In this document: in pieces, positions 50,805 to 61,182 of the stretch
Numbering within the stretch: the stretch's first letter is position 1
Layout of the letters: every line of letters begins with the position of its first letter
Source of the DNA: Chondrus crispus
Lineage: Eukaryota > Rhodophyta > Florideophyceae > Gigartinales > Gigartinaceae
Direction of reading: 5' to 3'
Assembly: GCF_000350225.1 (NCBI RefSeq)
Contig: NW_005179270.1
Location: forward strand, 18,824 to 82,823
DNA: 64,000 bases
Notes under the pieces: model-generated
Told to the model about the DNA's origin: nothing
The model's database searches: none
Seen by the model: only the letters and a program-made list of their open reading frames with translations
Program-made: the position numbers and the translations under genes

Positions 50805-52178
50805 ATGAACTCGACCAATGGCGAATCCCTCCTCACACTCCAGGTTAACTCCAGCTTGGTATCCGGATTCGCAGCTCTGCTTTTCGACGTCCTTCTCTTG
50901 GGCATTATCAGATACCATACTCAACTACTCTGTGCATCTGCAAATATTGCCTTACTCTACGACTATCGCCGCCCCATTAGCCCGGCCACCACCAGATGGG
51001 CAGCACTAACCGGAGGACCCACTGGCCCGATCCTGCTCGTCCGTTTTCTTGCTTTTCTCATCATGCTCTCTACTGCTGCTGTCATCATTCTGGGCTTCTG
51101 CATCAATGGCGAAACAGTTCCGGGGTTTGAAAAGAGGGTGTATGGGGCGGTTGTCAATTTCACAGGCATTCCGACGAACATCGATTTCGCAAACGAATTT
51201 GAACTACAACCACCTGGGTGTAGCGGCGACTCATGCAAACGAATGGTCAGCAAGCATGTTCTTGCACTTACGGACCCTAACCGATGTATGGAAAAAAACT
51301 TTACCCATACTCTCGTGTATGCTTGTGCATACAGAAACTTGACTCTAGATGACGAGAAAGAGGAACTTGCTCAACTTTACCCCGGCGGTATCTGTGTAAA
51401 CGAAAAACAATTCAACGAGTCCTGGGTGGCCCGCTCGTACAGAATGAGCAACAACACTGATATAGAATGCACTTTTGACGCCATCGATAACCCCTTCGGC
51501 GAAGGCCCTGCTTCGGGTGTTGCCCGCAAAGTTAAGCCTATCATAGGCTCGTGCGAAATGGAAGTGAAAGATATGTACTGCTATAAGACTGATAGAACGT
51601 CTTGTGCGGCATGGGGCACTTCCGACATCGATACGAAAACATCTTACTACGTAGTCCTCATACCGGACATCGAAACCATCAACGAAGAAACCAAAAGAAT
51701 TCCTTCGGCGATAGGCAAGGGAGACCCGGCTGGGTATGTTGCCAACGTCGCCTTCCTAAGTGCAGTTGGGTTCAATGGTGGAGCTTCTAGACTCAGCACC
51801 ATGGCGGCGAGTGAAGTCTTGCAGAACGTCACTCTTGATCGCAAACAGGCTAACAGGAACGTCAGCACGATCGATCTGAGGATAGCTATACCTACATTCG
51901 CAGTTCTGGCAACAACTACACTGGTGCTTGTGGTATTCGCCCTCGCTTTATGGGTGCGTGTGGTTCTGCTGAAAGGTCGACGTGAGTATAACACGTTTAG
52001 CTCGGTCCCGGAAGTTCTGCAGCTTGCCGGTGTAGAGAAGGCTTCCAAATTTAATGGAAGGAAGACATCAGGGAGGTTCATTGGGATATGCAAAGAGGAT
52101 TCATGCATTGTTGTATGTGATGAAGACGATAAGAAAGAGTATACAGGTTCGGACTGGTCTGAAGAAGGCATAAACTAA
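50805..52178 (+). CDS. Unknown membrane protein, paralog B (457 aa)
   Basis: One uninterrupted ATG frame. Predicted helices lie at about residues 18-37, 77-100 and 362-387. The stretch 100-360 is a soluble loop with about a dozen cysteines and several N-glycosylation sequons (NFT, NFT, NLT, NES, NNT, NVT, NVS), so it is probably extracellular or lumenal. The last 64 residues, after LLKGRREYNTF, are a cytosolic tail, acidic and Trp/Ser-containing at the very end (GSDWSEEGIN). I recognise no domain. It is divergent from, and homologous to, the gene at 47648-49133. Its clean frame beside a damaged-looking sister suggests this is the working copy. It could be a surface receptor or a lineage-specific membrane family. 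Confidence 0.82.
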   Translation: MNSTNGESLLTLQVNSSLVSGFAALLFDVLLLGIIRYHTQLLCASANIALLYDYRRPISPATTRWAALTGGPTGPILLVRFLAFLIMLSTAAVIILGFCINGETVPGFEKRVYGAVVNFTGIPTNIDFANEFELQPPGCSGDSCKRMVSKHVLALTDPNRCMEKNFTHTLVYACAYRNLTLDDEKEELAQLYPGGICVNEKQFNESWVARSYRMSNNTDIECTFDAIDNPFGEGPASGVARKVKPIIGSCEMEVKDMYCYKTDRTSCAAWGTSDIDTKTSYYVVLIPDIETINEETKRIPSAIGKGDPAGYVANVAFLSAVGFNGGASRLSTMAASEVLQNVTLDRKQANRNVSTIDLRIAIPTFAVLATTTLVLVVFALALWVRVVLLKGRREYNTFSSVPEVLQLAGVEKASKFNGRKTSGRFIGICKEDSCIVVCDEDDKKEYTGSDWSEEGIN

Positions 52179-53519
52179 GCCTCGTTTCGAGAAAGTAACC
52201 GGACAGCAAATATTCTGAGGCTGTTTTTCCCCATGGACACCACTCCTCGAGGACTCCATTGAGAACACTCGTGTCATTCCGGGCGGCCAAAAGAAGATGA
52301 AGCGGATGCGATGTGTCGAGATTGAGATTGTACAGAAGCAGAGCACCCCGCGCCTTGAGCATATTAATCGTACAGTATGGAAACTGTGCAAGTCTATTCT
52401 TGTGATTTCCGTCTGCGAAAAGGGCAGGAAGATGATAACCGCCTTCTTAGTGGCATGTCAGTGACGCACGTTTGCATTACAAAGTACGACGACATGACGT
52501 AATGAATCAGTAAAGTACAAAAAGTGTTTTGATAGGGAGTCGGGGGGCACTGCTGTACAGCGCTGTACGATATGAAACCCTGGTACCATATGTCTTCAAG
52601 GCTTTTGCAACTTCTGGCAAAAGCTTTGCGTCGCCTCAAAATTCGCCACACACCTGCATGTCACTGGCTTGTCTCCTCCCAGTTACGCACATTACCAGGG
52701 ATACTATGCGGCCTTTCTCACGACCACGTCCCGCACCAAGAGTCCACGCTCTCAAAAGGGTCGCCCCCAGATTGCGGTCGATCCGGATGCATTATTGAAG
52801 CTGCAAACGAGTCAATGGCCGATTGCCTCGTGATCATCGCCTCCACGGCCCAACTTTGATCATGATGGACAACCGGCATGCTTGCGTAAAGCTTTAGGGG
52901 ATCCCCTTAGCTCTTGACGCTTGCTACATATTGTACGTCATGTGGTACGTACTGTACCAAGGGTACGGTAGAGGGATGTCGTACAATGCTGTACGGCTGT
53001 ACGGTAAGAGCGTTTTTGGGCCTTGACCCACATGACGGCGGCTGGGACGGACAGGGAGGTGAGCGAAGGAGTGCGCTGTGCCACGGACCAGGACGGGTAT
53101 TTTGCACCTGCATGCGAAGCAGAACCGTCAGAGTGACTGCAATGTGGGGGGGCTTCAGGGGTGGTGACGACGGAGCGTAGCGGCACGAGCACTGGACAGA
53201 GGTGGCGCCTGTTGCCGAGTTATAAGAAAGAAGTGCATGGGGGTAACAGTACATGCCCTAATTTAGCAAATCGGATAAATTTGACATGTCGAAAATTTGA
53301 TCGTCAGCCCAGCATTTCCCGCGAAGCCCGACACCGAAACACTGTTCTCTTAACACAACTTCGTCTTTCTCCAAAGATAGTCCCCTATTCCACGATTTAT
53401 GGCGATGGACAAAGGCCGGACTCCCCTGCGATTCAAACATTGGCGCCTTTTCGTGACACACGACACTATATATCCTTCTATTTTGCAAAGAACTGCAAAG
53501 AACCGCCACCTCTTCAGCG
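52179..53519. other. Spacer without recognised gene
   Basis: Short overlapping frames only. Around 52945-53010 there is a GTACNNNNGGTAC-rich patch (TACCAAGGGTAC, GTACAATGCTGTACGGCTGTACGG). Confidence 0.4.
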
Positions 53520-54091
53520 ATGGACTCCGAAACGTTTCGTCTTTGGGAAGCGGTTTTCGATCGGCAGAGAGAGTCCCCTACCCCTTACAAGTCTCTAGCT
53601 ATCAAGCACAAAGTTTCCGTCTCGAAGATTAGAACGGCGTTCCGTCACTGGTGCGCTAATGCCCCGAATTCTCAACCGTAATCGCTTTCCAGACTTTTTA
53701 AAGTTGGTGACGAGGTTACTGTAGAGAAACTTATTCTTGCTTTCAACAAAAGCCAGCGATCTTTACTGGGGGATGCAGACGTGGAGGACGAAGGGCGCGT
53801 CAGGATCAGTACTGCAATGGAGCTCATTTGACAAGCGAACTTGTTTTGCAAGCTCTCAACGAAAGGGAAGAAAAACGAGCACAAAACGAGGGAAGGAGAA
53901 CTAAAAGCAGAGCACAAGGTGAGGGTTCCGCAGCGAGGGCTGAGTCGGCAGTTGCAATGCGGAGATATGCCGCCCTTGCTGATGAGCGCATTGAAAAAAG
54001 AAAGCGCTTAAGTGACACAAGGAACCACCGTCGCTTCATTCGTCGAAGGCTTGCTGCTCAAGGGAAAAGTGTGCTTGGCAGCACACATTGA
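53520..54091 (+). pseudogene. Transposase remnant: helix-turn-helix and charged tail without catalytic core
   Basis: The ATG at 53520 opens a 53-codon frame ending at 53681 with a helix-turn-helix-like segment (YKSLAIKHKVSVSKIRTAFR). After a stop and a shift, 53828-54091 encodes a Glu/Arg/Lys coiled coil (LNEREEKRAQNEGRRTKSR) like the tail of the pogo-type transposase at 43768-45966. No DDE core lies between, so this would be an internally deleted derivative. No terminal repeats were found. Confidence 0.4.
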
Positions 54092-55387
54092 CACCGAGTA
54101 CGAGGGTAGTTATTTGCATTAAATTGTATTGGGCCAATCTCAATCATTCTTGTGTCAAATTTGGGATTATGTGATTTGAGCACTGTTTTTGATGGTCACA
54201 ACGAGCTTCCCTGCGCGATGGCTCTGAGACACTGCCAACATATCAGATTTTAGTCATGCAGAAGCTGCTGTAAGCTTTCGATTGGAGGAAAAAAGGAGCA
54301 AAACGAGCCACGCTTTCCTATTCTATGCTCTTTTTAGCATTTCCTTTCCTGAAAATTTTCTTTCATGTCAAATTAAGGCATGAACTGTTACCAGAGCATG
54401 ATCAGTTTTGAATTAATCAAAAGCCCTCAAAAAGCCGAAACTACGGTGCATTGAGTGCATTTATCTTCATGTGGAATCGGGTCCTGTTTCCTCAACGTGG
54501 CCCATTCATTGAATCGCAACAAGTAAACTTTTAAGTAAACTTTACGTTTACAGCTTCAAGACACAAGAGGGTGGTCTATCGGTCTTGATGTGGAACAAAT
54601 TTGGAGACAGCAATGCACAAAACATTTACTAAACATTTACTAAACATCTCTATCAGAGCATCATTCTGTAGCTGACCATGCCGCTGGTCAGTTGCAACAC
54701 TGGATTCTGCACTGGACTCTGCGCGCCCTCCCAACCGATGCGCCGCACCCTTGGACTAGGGCAAGAGAAGTGCCGACATCGCAACGAAGAGGAGACGGTC
54801 CCGCACTTCTCTACGTGCGCAGCCCGCGCGACGAGGAGACGAGCCCACTACACGGAGCCCACTACACGGAGCCCACTACACGGATCGTACAGAATGGAGA
54901 CGTAGAATTCTAGAAAAACCACTCGAGATATTGGAGCACCTGCTAGAGGAAGAAGAGCCCTACGTTAAACAGAGGCTCTTCGGGCTAGGGAGGAATTCGC
55001 CCTAGCCCCTCACAGTAAAAGAAGGATGTAGACAGCGATCGGGGTCATGACGTTTAGATGACAACTATGGGCAGTTTCTGAAGCATATTTGCTGCATGGC
55101 TCTTAAAACTATGCATGAAAGAGGATCATTAAGGTACGGTGTACCGTCGATAGATTGAGGACTCTCGCTCTACCCTTCAAGGGCAGTACCAAACACTGTA
55201 CCAACGGTACCAAGGGTACTGTATCTAGACGTCGTCTACGCGACAACGTGACCCCATATGAGGATACTGTACCTTTTCAACCACTGAATTCGGTCATGCA
55301 GTATTACAGTAAGTGGAAATTTTCGCAAACCACTGCAGCAAAGTGGCAGCCGTCCTGTGACCAAATACAGTACCCGAGGGTACAATA
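54092..55387. other. Spacer with small tandem repeats
   Basis: No gene recognised. AAACATTTACT is repeated near 54625-54645, and a 14-bp triplicate lies at 54841-54882. Near 55195-55220 there is GTACCAACGGTACCAAGGGT, related to the palindromic motifs at 4772. Confidence 0.45.
54841..54882. repeat. 14-bp unit repeated three times
   Basis: GAGCCCACTACACG at 54841, 54855 and 54869, identical. Confidence 0.92.
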
Positions 55388-56107
55388 CTACATTCTACAC
55401 GACCTCGCCAGCACATCGACCGCGCGCCTCGCGACGAGGCCGCCGCCCGCGACAGCCTGCACGGCGAGCAACATGGCGCGGCCGCGCTCGGCTGGCACGT
55501 CGCCCTCGCCCTCGACCTCGACACGCATCTCCGTCAGCGCCACGGCGGCGCCCCCCTCGCCGCGGCACACGCCACGCTCGAACCAGGGCACCTTGTTGCG
55601 CGCGCTTTGTCGCGCCCCGTGCCCGTGACGCATCATATCGCCGAGCACCCAGGCCCCCCTGCACCGCCCGCTCCGCTCCGTCATCATTCGGCATAGCCGC
55701 GCCACGCGCGCGCACCGCTCTCTGTTGCTCCGCCCCTCATCGGGCAGCACGCGCAGCATCTCAAAGTTCACGTTCACCTTCTCCAGTGCGTTCGGCACCT
55801 TCACATCGCTCACGGCCAGCTCCAGCAGCCGCATTGCTTTCTCTATCTCCCACGTCTCTGCGCTCATCACCAGGATCTCCGCCAGCATCACCATCGCTAG
55901 CACGTGCGCCCCGTTCGTGATCCTCGACTCGAGCAGCCGCTCGGTCATCCTCTCATCCTCATCGTATTCTTCCTCGTCATCGCCCTCCTCCTCGTCTTCC
56001 ACCCTGTCCGGTGCGTCCTCGACCTTAAGTCGCGCCTGCCCGTCGTACCCTTTACGAGTCAGCGGCCGGATCCCGATGGCCAGCAGCTCAGCTTCCGAGT
56101 GCTCCAC
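55388..56107 (-). CDS. Sel1-like repeat protein, partial or degenerate
   Basis: A 239-aa frame. After an acidic stretch (residues about 35-50), the sequence shows the spacing of Sel1/TPR-like helices: AMVMLAEILV then EIEKAMRLLELAV, AWVLGDMMRHGHGA then PWFERGVCRGEGG, and AVALTEMRVEVEGEGDVPAERGRAMLLAVQAVAGG. Sel1 proteins are solenoid adaptors for protein complexes. Several consensus small residues are replaced (for example Arg and Val at Gly/Ala positions) and the repeats stop abruptly, so this is probably a decaying or truncated copy of a larger family. It is GC-rich compared with its surroundings. Confidence 0.55.
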   Translation of the reverse strand: MEHSEAELLAIGIRPLTRKGYDGQARLKVEDAPDRVEDEEEGDDEEEYDEDERMTERLLESRITNGAHVLAMVMLAEILVMSAETWEIEKAMRLLELAVSDVKVPNALEKVNVNFEMLRVLPDEGRSNRERCARVARLCRMMTERSGRCRGAWVLGDMMRHGHGARQSARNKVPWFERGVCRGEGGAAVALTEMRVEVEGEGDVPAERGRAMLLAVQAVAGGGLVARRAVDVLARSCRM

Positions 56108-56252
56108 TCCGATGCAGATAGCGCGTTCAAGGACTACTACCCAGAGGGTCAGAGATCATACTCACATCTGGTTCTCACGAACTGTAGCGTTAACTGCTTT
56201 AAAATATTCTGCAATGACTTTTCAGAAATAAGAATTCTGCATTACTGTTTAT

Positions 56253-57298
56253 CTATTTCTCATTTTTAATTACAGAATTCTGTCCTGCGTAAACCCACAA
56301 ATAAGACGTGCGGTCGCCATTCTTCTGCATAACAGCAATGCAACGCCTCTGCATCGATCCAACGAGATTATCAAGAATAGTCTGGTCGATATTCTGCCAG
56401 CAATCGACAATAGCCTCAAACAGCTCAACAGTGTCTCGATACTGCCTTCCATTTCCATACACACTCCTTGCTAAAAGATCCCCATAGATTTTTGATGGGA
56501 TTAAGGTCTGGAGAACGCTAAGGCCACATTAAAACATAACAACCATTGTTACAAAACCATTTCTTGGTATAAAAAGAACGATGTATAGCGGCGTTTTCTT
56601 GCTGATATGTCCAATTCTCACCATCCGTTACTGCCGCAAACGGTAGCAAATCGTTCTTAAGTAGTTCACAGTACTTTGCACAATCCTGTTTCCGATACAT
56701 TATTATTAAAACTTTTCGTCCATAGTAAGAGAAGCAAGAACAACTCAATAAATATTCACCTCCTTGGTGACGTCTGCTTAAATTTTTTTCTGCTTTCTTA
56801 AGTCATCCCAATAGTAATGACAACCATCAGGGCCATCTAAGGCTACATTGAACTTCTTCTCGTCAGAAAAATATCTTGTTCCATTTCTCATCATCCCAAG
56901 TAACATGTTTTAGCTCAATCTAGCCTTTGTTGCATATGCATCGCAGTGAGGACTGGAGCACTTATAAAGTTGGTGTACTTTAGGTTAGTATCTTTTCTTA
57001 CAAGGGCTTTTACGCACGACAGGTGGACCAATAAATCGTGTGCCTTGCGGATCTGATTGGCCCACTTTTCTCCTTTAGAAGCCTCCCTTATTACGCTGTG
57101 CTTTAAAGCCGGCGTTAGTTTAGGAGGCCCTCCACTCCTCTTTTTAGATCCGTATGCATGCGGATTCTTTATAAAATTGTGCACAACGGTCTTTGATCTG
57201 TTGATGGACTCTGCGATCTCTCGGACAGACAAACACTCGTTGTGGAGAACGAGAATTTGACTTTTTTCCATGTTTGTCAATTGCTTCCTTTTCGGCAT
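56253..57298 (-). pseudogene. Tc1/mariner-type transposase, degenerate
   Basis: The N-terminal frame (56915-57298) starts MPKRKQLTNMEKSQIL and carries a Tc3-like helix-turn-helix (SVREIAESINRSKTVVHNFI). A middle frame (56518-56748) has NWTYQQENAAIHRS, where the usual Asp of QQDNAP is Glu. Around 56480-56520 SPDLNPIKNLWG follows a stop, with Lys for the catalytic Glu of PIENLW. 56253-56462 is the C-terminal tail in another frame. Two catalytic residues and the frame are lost. Terminal repeats could not be placed. Confidence 0.8.
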
Positions 57299-57691
57299 GT
57301 TGAATATCTAGAGATGAGCATCTGTTGGCGGGGATGGCCGGCTAAGTTCGAGAAAATAGTGCTGTAGCGTTTTGGTTGCGCGAAAAATGGTTTACTGTGC
57401 TACGTTTTCGGTAATCGTGTACAGTACTGTCCTTATAATTACAGTGCGGTGGTATTTAGTTCTTTAAAGATAAGTCACCGTAAAAGCATCATACAAGGGA
57501 GATCCTCAATAGTTCGCACTTGAACAGTTTGCTTGGTCAATAATTCGCTCTTCTGACAATGTCACGCCTTCTCAGACGTGTACACGTGTATATACATAGA
57601 CCGGTGCGGCCGTCGCCGTTCATTGTCGTGGTTGGCACACTCAGCTTGACTCTTCATATCGCAAACATTGCTTTCCACTACATAGTCCGGC
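57299..57691. other. Spacer without recognised gene
   Basis: It may contain the right terminus of the Tc1-like element. GTGCTGTAGCGTTTT and GTGCTACGTTTTCGG are similar to one another and to CTGTAGCGTT at 56185. Confidence 0.35.
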
Positions 57692-58003
57692 TCAGGCCAA
57701 ACTTCCTCTTCCATCTATTTCATGCGTGCGACCCGTTGTGTTCAGTCGTTCAATCTCATCCTCGACCTCGACCGCAGCATAGTGACTACCTCCGACTCTG
57801 CTTTCATTTTCTCTCCGTATCTTTTCCATGCGACTCGAGAAGTCTTTGGAGACTTCCATCAGAGTCTGTAGAATGCTGAACTTCTTGCGCTCCTCCACCT
57901 TCCCTTTGTAGTCTACGTACGAAATAAAGGCTTCACGAGCCTTTACTGAAACGAACTTCCCGAACACAGCCTCCTCACATAGAGAAGCGTGTGACTTGCT
58001 CAT
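57692..58003 (-). CDS. Possible small charged helical protein (103 aa)
   Basis: An ATG frame with a protein-like pattern: AVFGKFVSVKAREAFISYV, then a long amphipathic stretch (LQTLMEVSKDFSSRMEKIRREN) that could form a coiled coil. No family is recognised. The last 15 residues look random, so the true end may be at a splice site near 57735. Confidence 0.35.
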   Translation of the reverse strand: MSKSHASLCEEAVFGKFVSVKAREAFISYVDYKGKVEERKKFSILQTLMEVSKDFSSRMEKIRRENESRVGGSHYAAVEVEDEIERLNTTGRTHEIDGRGSLA

Positions 58004-58115
58004 GTCACTGCAGCTCCAATAGTAGTCTTCGGAGTCCCCTCTTCAGCGTGAGATCAATCTCAGCCGCTGTGTGACGGTAGATCTGTGGGGGACATGCGAA
58101 GAGAACAGAACAGTG

Positions 58116-58430
58116 GAGAGCGACAGGCTGTGCGGGGTGCCGGGCTGTGCATGGTGGGAGAGCGACAGGCTGTGCAGAGTGCCGGGCTGTGCGGGGTGCC
58201 GGGCTATGCAGTGTGGGAGAGCGACAGGCTGTGCGGGGTGCCGGGCTGTGCGGGGTGGGAGAGCGACAGGCTGTGCGGGGTGCCGGGCGGTGCGGGGTGG
58301 GAGAGCGACAGGCTGTGCGGGGTGCCTGGCAATGCCGGGTGGGAGAGCAACAGGCTGTGCGGGGTGCCGGGCTGCGCGGGGTGCAAGGGCGACACGACAG
58401 GCTGAGCAGGGTGCCGGGCGGTGCGGGGTG
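58116..58430. repeat. 42-bp GC-rich minisatellite
   Basis: GAGAGCGACAGGCTGTGCGG starts or nearly starts units at 58116, 58158, 58217, 58259, 58301 and 58343. Spacing is 42 bp except for one 59-bp unit with an internal 17-bp duplication. Since 42 is 14 codons, frames on both strands stay open and give spurious ORFs. Confidence 0.92.
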
Positions 58431-59009
58431 GGGTAGAGAGTGGGGAGGGTGGAGGGAGGAAGCGAGGCAATTAGTGCAATTTGGAGTGCCGACGACGGCA
58501 AAATTTCTTTCTCAAATTTTTATGTTTTACGCCGACGACGGCAACATTTCGGCAACATTGCGAAATCCGAAATCTTTATGTTTTTCAGAGGTTTCTCTTT
58601 AGAGTTTTCCCTTGAGCAGAGATCCATACATCTTCTAGGTTTCTCTCAGTACAGTACCAATGTCCTGTGGCAAATCCCTCCGGACACCTTGCTCTAAAAA
58701 CTATGTATGGCGTGTAAACAAGAAATGAAGACCAAACGGCCTCCAGGCTCGGCATCCACCTTGCCAACCAGTACCATCACTCTCAACCTCCGACAATTCG
58801 TACGGCAGCATCCAGTCTCTCCGGTTCCCGCCCCGTTGTGCCCCGCTTCCCGACCCCCGCACTCCGCCCCACACCACCCCACGCCGCCCCGTCCGTTTCT
58901 TTGGATCTCGCGACGCGTTTGGTCTGGGCACCCCCTTTACTGCCGCTACTGCACCTTTTTACAGTAGTTTTCCGACACAGCGCCCTTCTACCCTGTTTTG
59001 AAAGGGATG
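58431..59009. other. Spacer without recognised gene
   Basis: GCCGACGACGGCAA followed by a T-rich stretch and TTTTTATGTTTT occurs twice (about 58487 and 58541). Nothing else was recognised. Confidence 0.4.
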
Positions 59010-59145
59010 TGGGAGAGACTCAAGACCTGGAGTCGTCTTTACTGGGGGCATGAGCGACGACGGTGTTAAGTACAGTGGGAGTGCTATGTACACGTGTAAG
59101 ATACTACAAGGAGTGGAGGATGATCGGTGGCGGCATCAAGCGGAG
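59010..59145 (-). repeat. Copia-2 e2 3' LTR (approximate)
   Basis: Homologous to 13666-13800 from TGGGAGAGACTCAAG onwards. The right boundary next to the pol stop is approximate. Confidence 0.65.
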
Positions 59146-59149
59146 AAAA

Positions 59150-61182
59150 TTAAGATACGACAGTCGCCGCGCTTGATGGTGGCGTTGCGGTCATTTGGAG
59201 CGTGGAGAGTTGATCGTTGAAGATCGCCGGTTTGAGGCGCTTCGTGAGACAGTCGGCAGGGTTGCCTCGGGAAGGTATCTTCACAGGAGTGATACATTTG
59301 CAGAGAACTTGCTCATTGACGTAGTGGTACTTGACGTCTATGTGCTTTGATTTGGGAGTCGGATGTGTGGATTTGGCAGTTGTGATAGTGCCTGCGTTGT
59401 CGATGTGGAGGGAGGTTGGGACGGAGATGTTGAGGGCACGAAAGTCGTGAAGGAGATTCCGGAGGCAGTTTGTGTGTTGTGAGGCGTGGAAGGCTGCTAC
59501 ATACTCCGCTTCCCATGTAGACGAGGCGACAAACTTTTGTCGTTTCGATTGCCAGGCTACAGGGCCGTGGCGCCAGATTGCAACAAAACCGGATGTGGAT
59601 CGGCGTGTGTCAAGGCACGAGGCGTAGTCGGAGTCGGAGTAGGCGAGGAGGGGCTGGGATGGCACGGGATTTTTGTATGTAATCCCGTGGTTGGGGGTGT
59701 GACGGAGATAGCGAAAGACTCGCTGGACGGCGTGCCAGTGTCGTTGGCATGGATCGTGGGAGTACCGGCCGAGGAGGCCTGTGATGAAGGCAAGATCAGG
59801 GCGTGTGCTATCGGCGAGGTAGCGTAGGCAGCCAACTGCAGCTGAGTAGGGGGTGGATGGTGGTAGTTTGGTCTCGTCTTGGTGGCGTGCAGAGAGTACT
59901 GTGGTGTCGTAGGGGGTGGGACTTGGGCTGCATGCTTCCATGGTGAACCGTGTTAGAATGTCTGCAGTAAATGCAGGTTGGCTGATGGAAATGGAGGTGG
60001 GCGTGCAGTCCACTTTCCATCCCAAGAGGTGGCGTACGGGGCCGAGGTTCTTAACGGTGTAGCGTGAGGCGAGCTTGGTGCGGGTGGCATCCAGGAGGGG
60101 GCGGTGGTTGCTTATGGCTAGGAAGTCGTCAATAGTGATGACAAAGAGGACGAAGTGGGGATTGTCTTCATTGCGGAGCATAAAGGTGCAGCTGTCGCTG
60201 GTGAGGCCTCTAAAGTGCCATAGTTTGAGGTTGTTTGCGAGACCTGAGGTGAATATTTTGCACGCTTGTTTGGTGCCGTAGATGTTGCCTGTAAGTACAC
60301 CAACGTGGCCGGAGTGTTTGTATGATCCGTCAAATTGGGGGGGTTGGTGCACGTATATTGTCTCTTCCGGGCCGAGGATTTCGTGGAGAAATGCGGACTC
60401 TAGGTCCCAGTGTTCAGCGATAAGTGGGGTGCTCGCAGTGAGGGAGAGGGCACAGCGGACAGCATTTAGGTCGGCGACGGGGCTCGAGATGTTGTCAGGG
60501 TCGTAGTGGACGTGGGGGATTTGTTTTTCGCCGCAAGCTGTGCAGCGAGTTTTCCCGGAGATTACATGGCCGGTTTCATCGCGTTTGAGGCGCAATGTGA
60601 ATTTGAGCGGGAGAAGGGTGGCTTGAGGGGGTAGGGAGGATTTGGGAATGTACGAGAGTGTGCCGTGTTTTTCAAGGCTGGCTAGTTCGGCGTTCCACGA
60701 GTGTTCCCATAGGTGGGAGTCCGGTGCTCGGCGCGCCGCGCGAAGGGAGCGTGGATTTGTTGCCGTGTCGCCGGGTTCTGCGTCGTAGTTTAGGGTGTTG
60801 AGGCAGAATGTGGGCATGGACATGAGGGTTTCGATGTGATCATCGAGTATGATGGTGGGGGTGCAGATGTTGTTGTGGTTCTGTAGAACGGGGGAGCTGT
60901 TGTGTGTGGGGGGTGGGGGTAATGGTTTTCTGGATAGGGTGGAGACGGGGTCCCGGTGGGGGTCGTACGAGATAAAATCGGAAGCTCGACAGCCGGTGGT
61001 TTTCTTGGTAGAGAGGTTCCAGGTGACGTAATGAGTGGCGCCTGCGCGGTATAGATAGCGGTAGAGTTGGGCACGGGGTTGGAGCTTTGCTTTTGGAGCG
61101 GGGTTGGTTACGTATCCGTGTTGTCCGAAGGGAAGTAGGGTAGTGATATTGACTGGTGTGGGAGACCAGAGGCTCTCTGGTA
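59150..61182 (-). CDS. Copia-2 e2 pol, reverse transcriptase and RNase H part
   Basis: The frame is open from the Tigger insertion point down to the stop at 59150; the first in-frame Met is at 60823, giving a 557-aa block. It holds the integrase C-terminal linker (FGQHGYVTNPAPKAKL), the reverse transcriptase (LKRDETGHVISGKTRCTACG, LESAFLHEILG, and ITIDDF at the catalytic YVDD position) and RNase H (YSDSDYASCLDTRRSTSGF, WEAEYV, HIDVKYHYVNEQV, ADCLTKRLKP). No stop or frameshift is visible, so only the transposon insertion breaks this gene. Confidence 0.9.

Noticed and set aside
54678-54905. Possible LINE C-terminal zinc motif (CRHRNEEETVPHFSTC)
   Set aside because: It lacks the second cysteine, no reverse transcriptase lies upstream, and the rest of the frame is a 14-bp tandem repeat. 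Too little to call a LINE.
55357-55920. 187-codon Arg/Ala/Pro-rich plus frame
   Set aside because: It is antisense to the Sel1-like frame in GC-rich DNA; composition follows from codon bias of the other strand.
58043-58602. Repeat proteins read from the 42-bp minisatellite on either strand
   Set aside because: All frames are kept open by the unit length; no signal peptide or non-repeat domain supports any of them.
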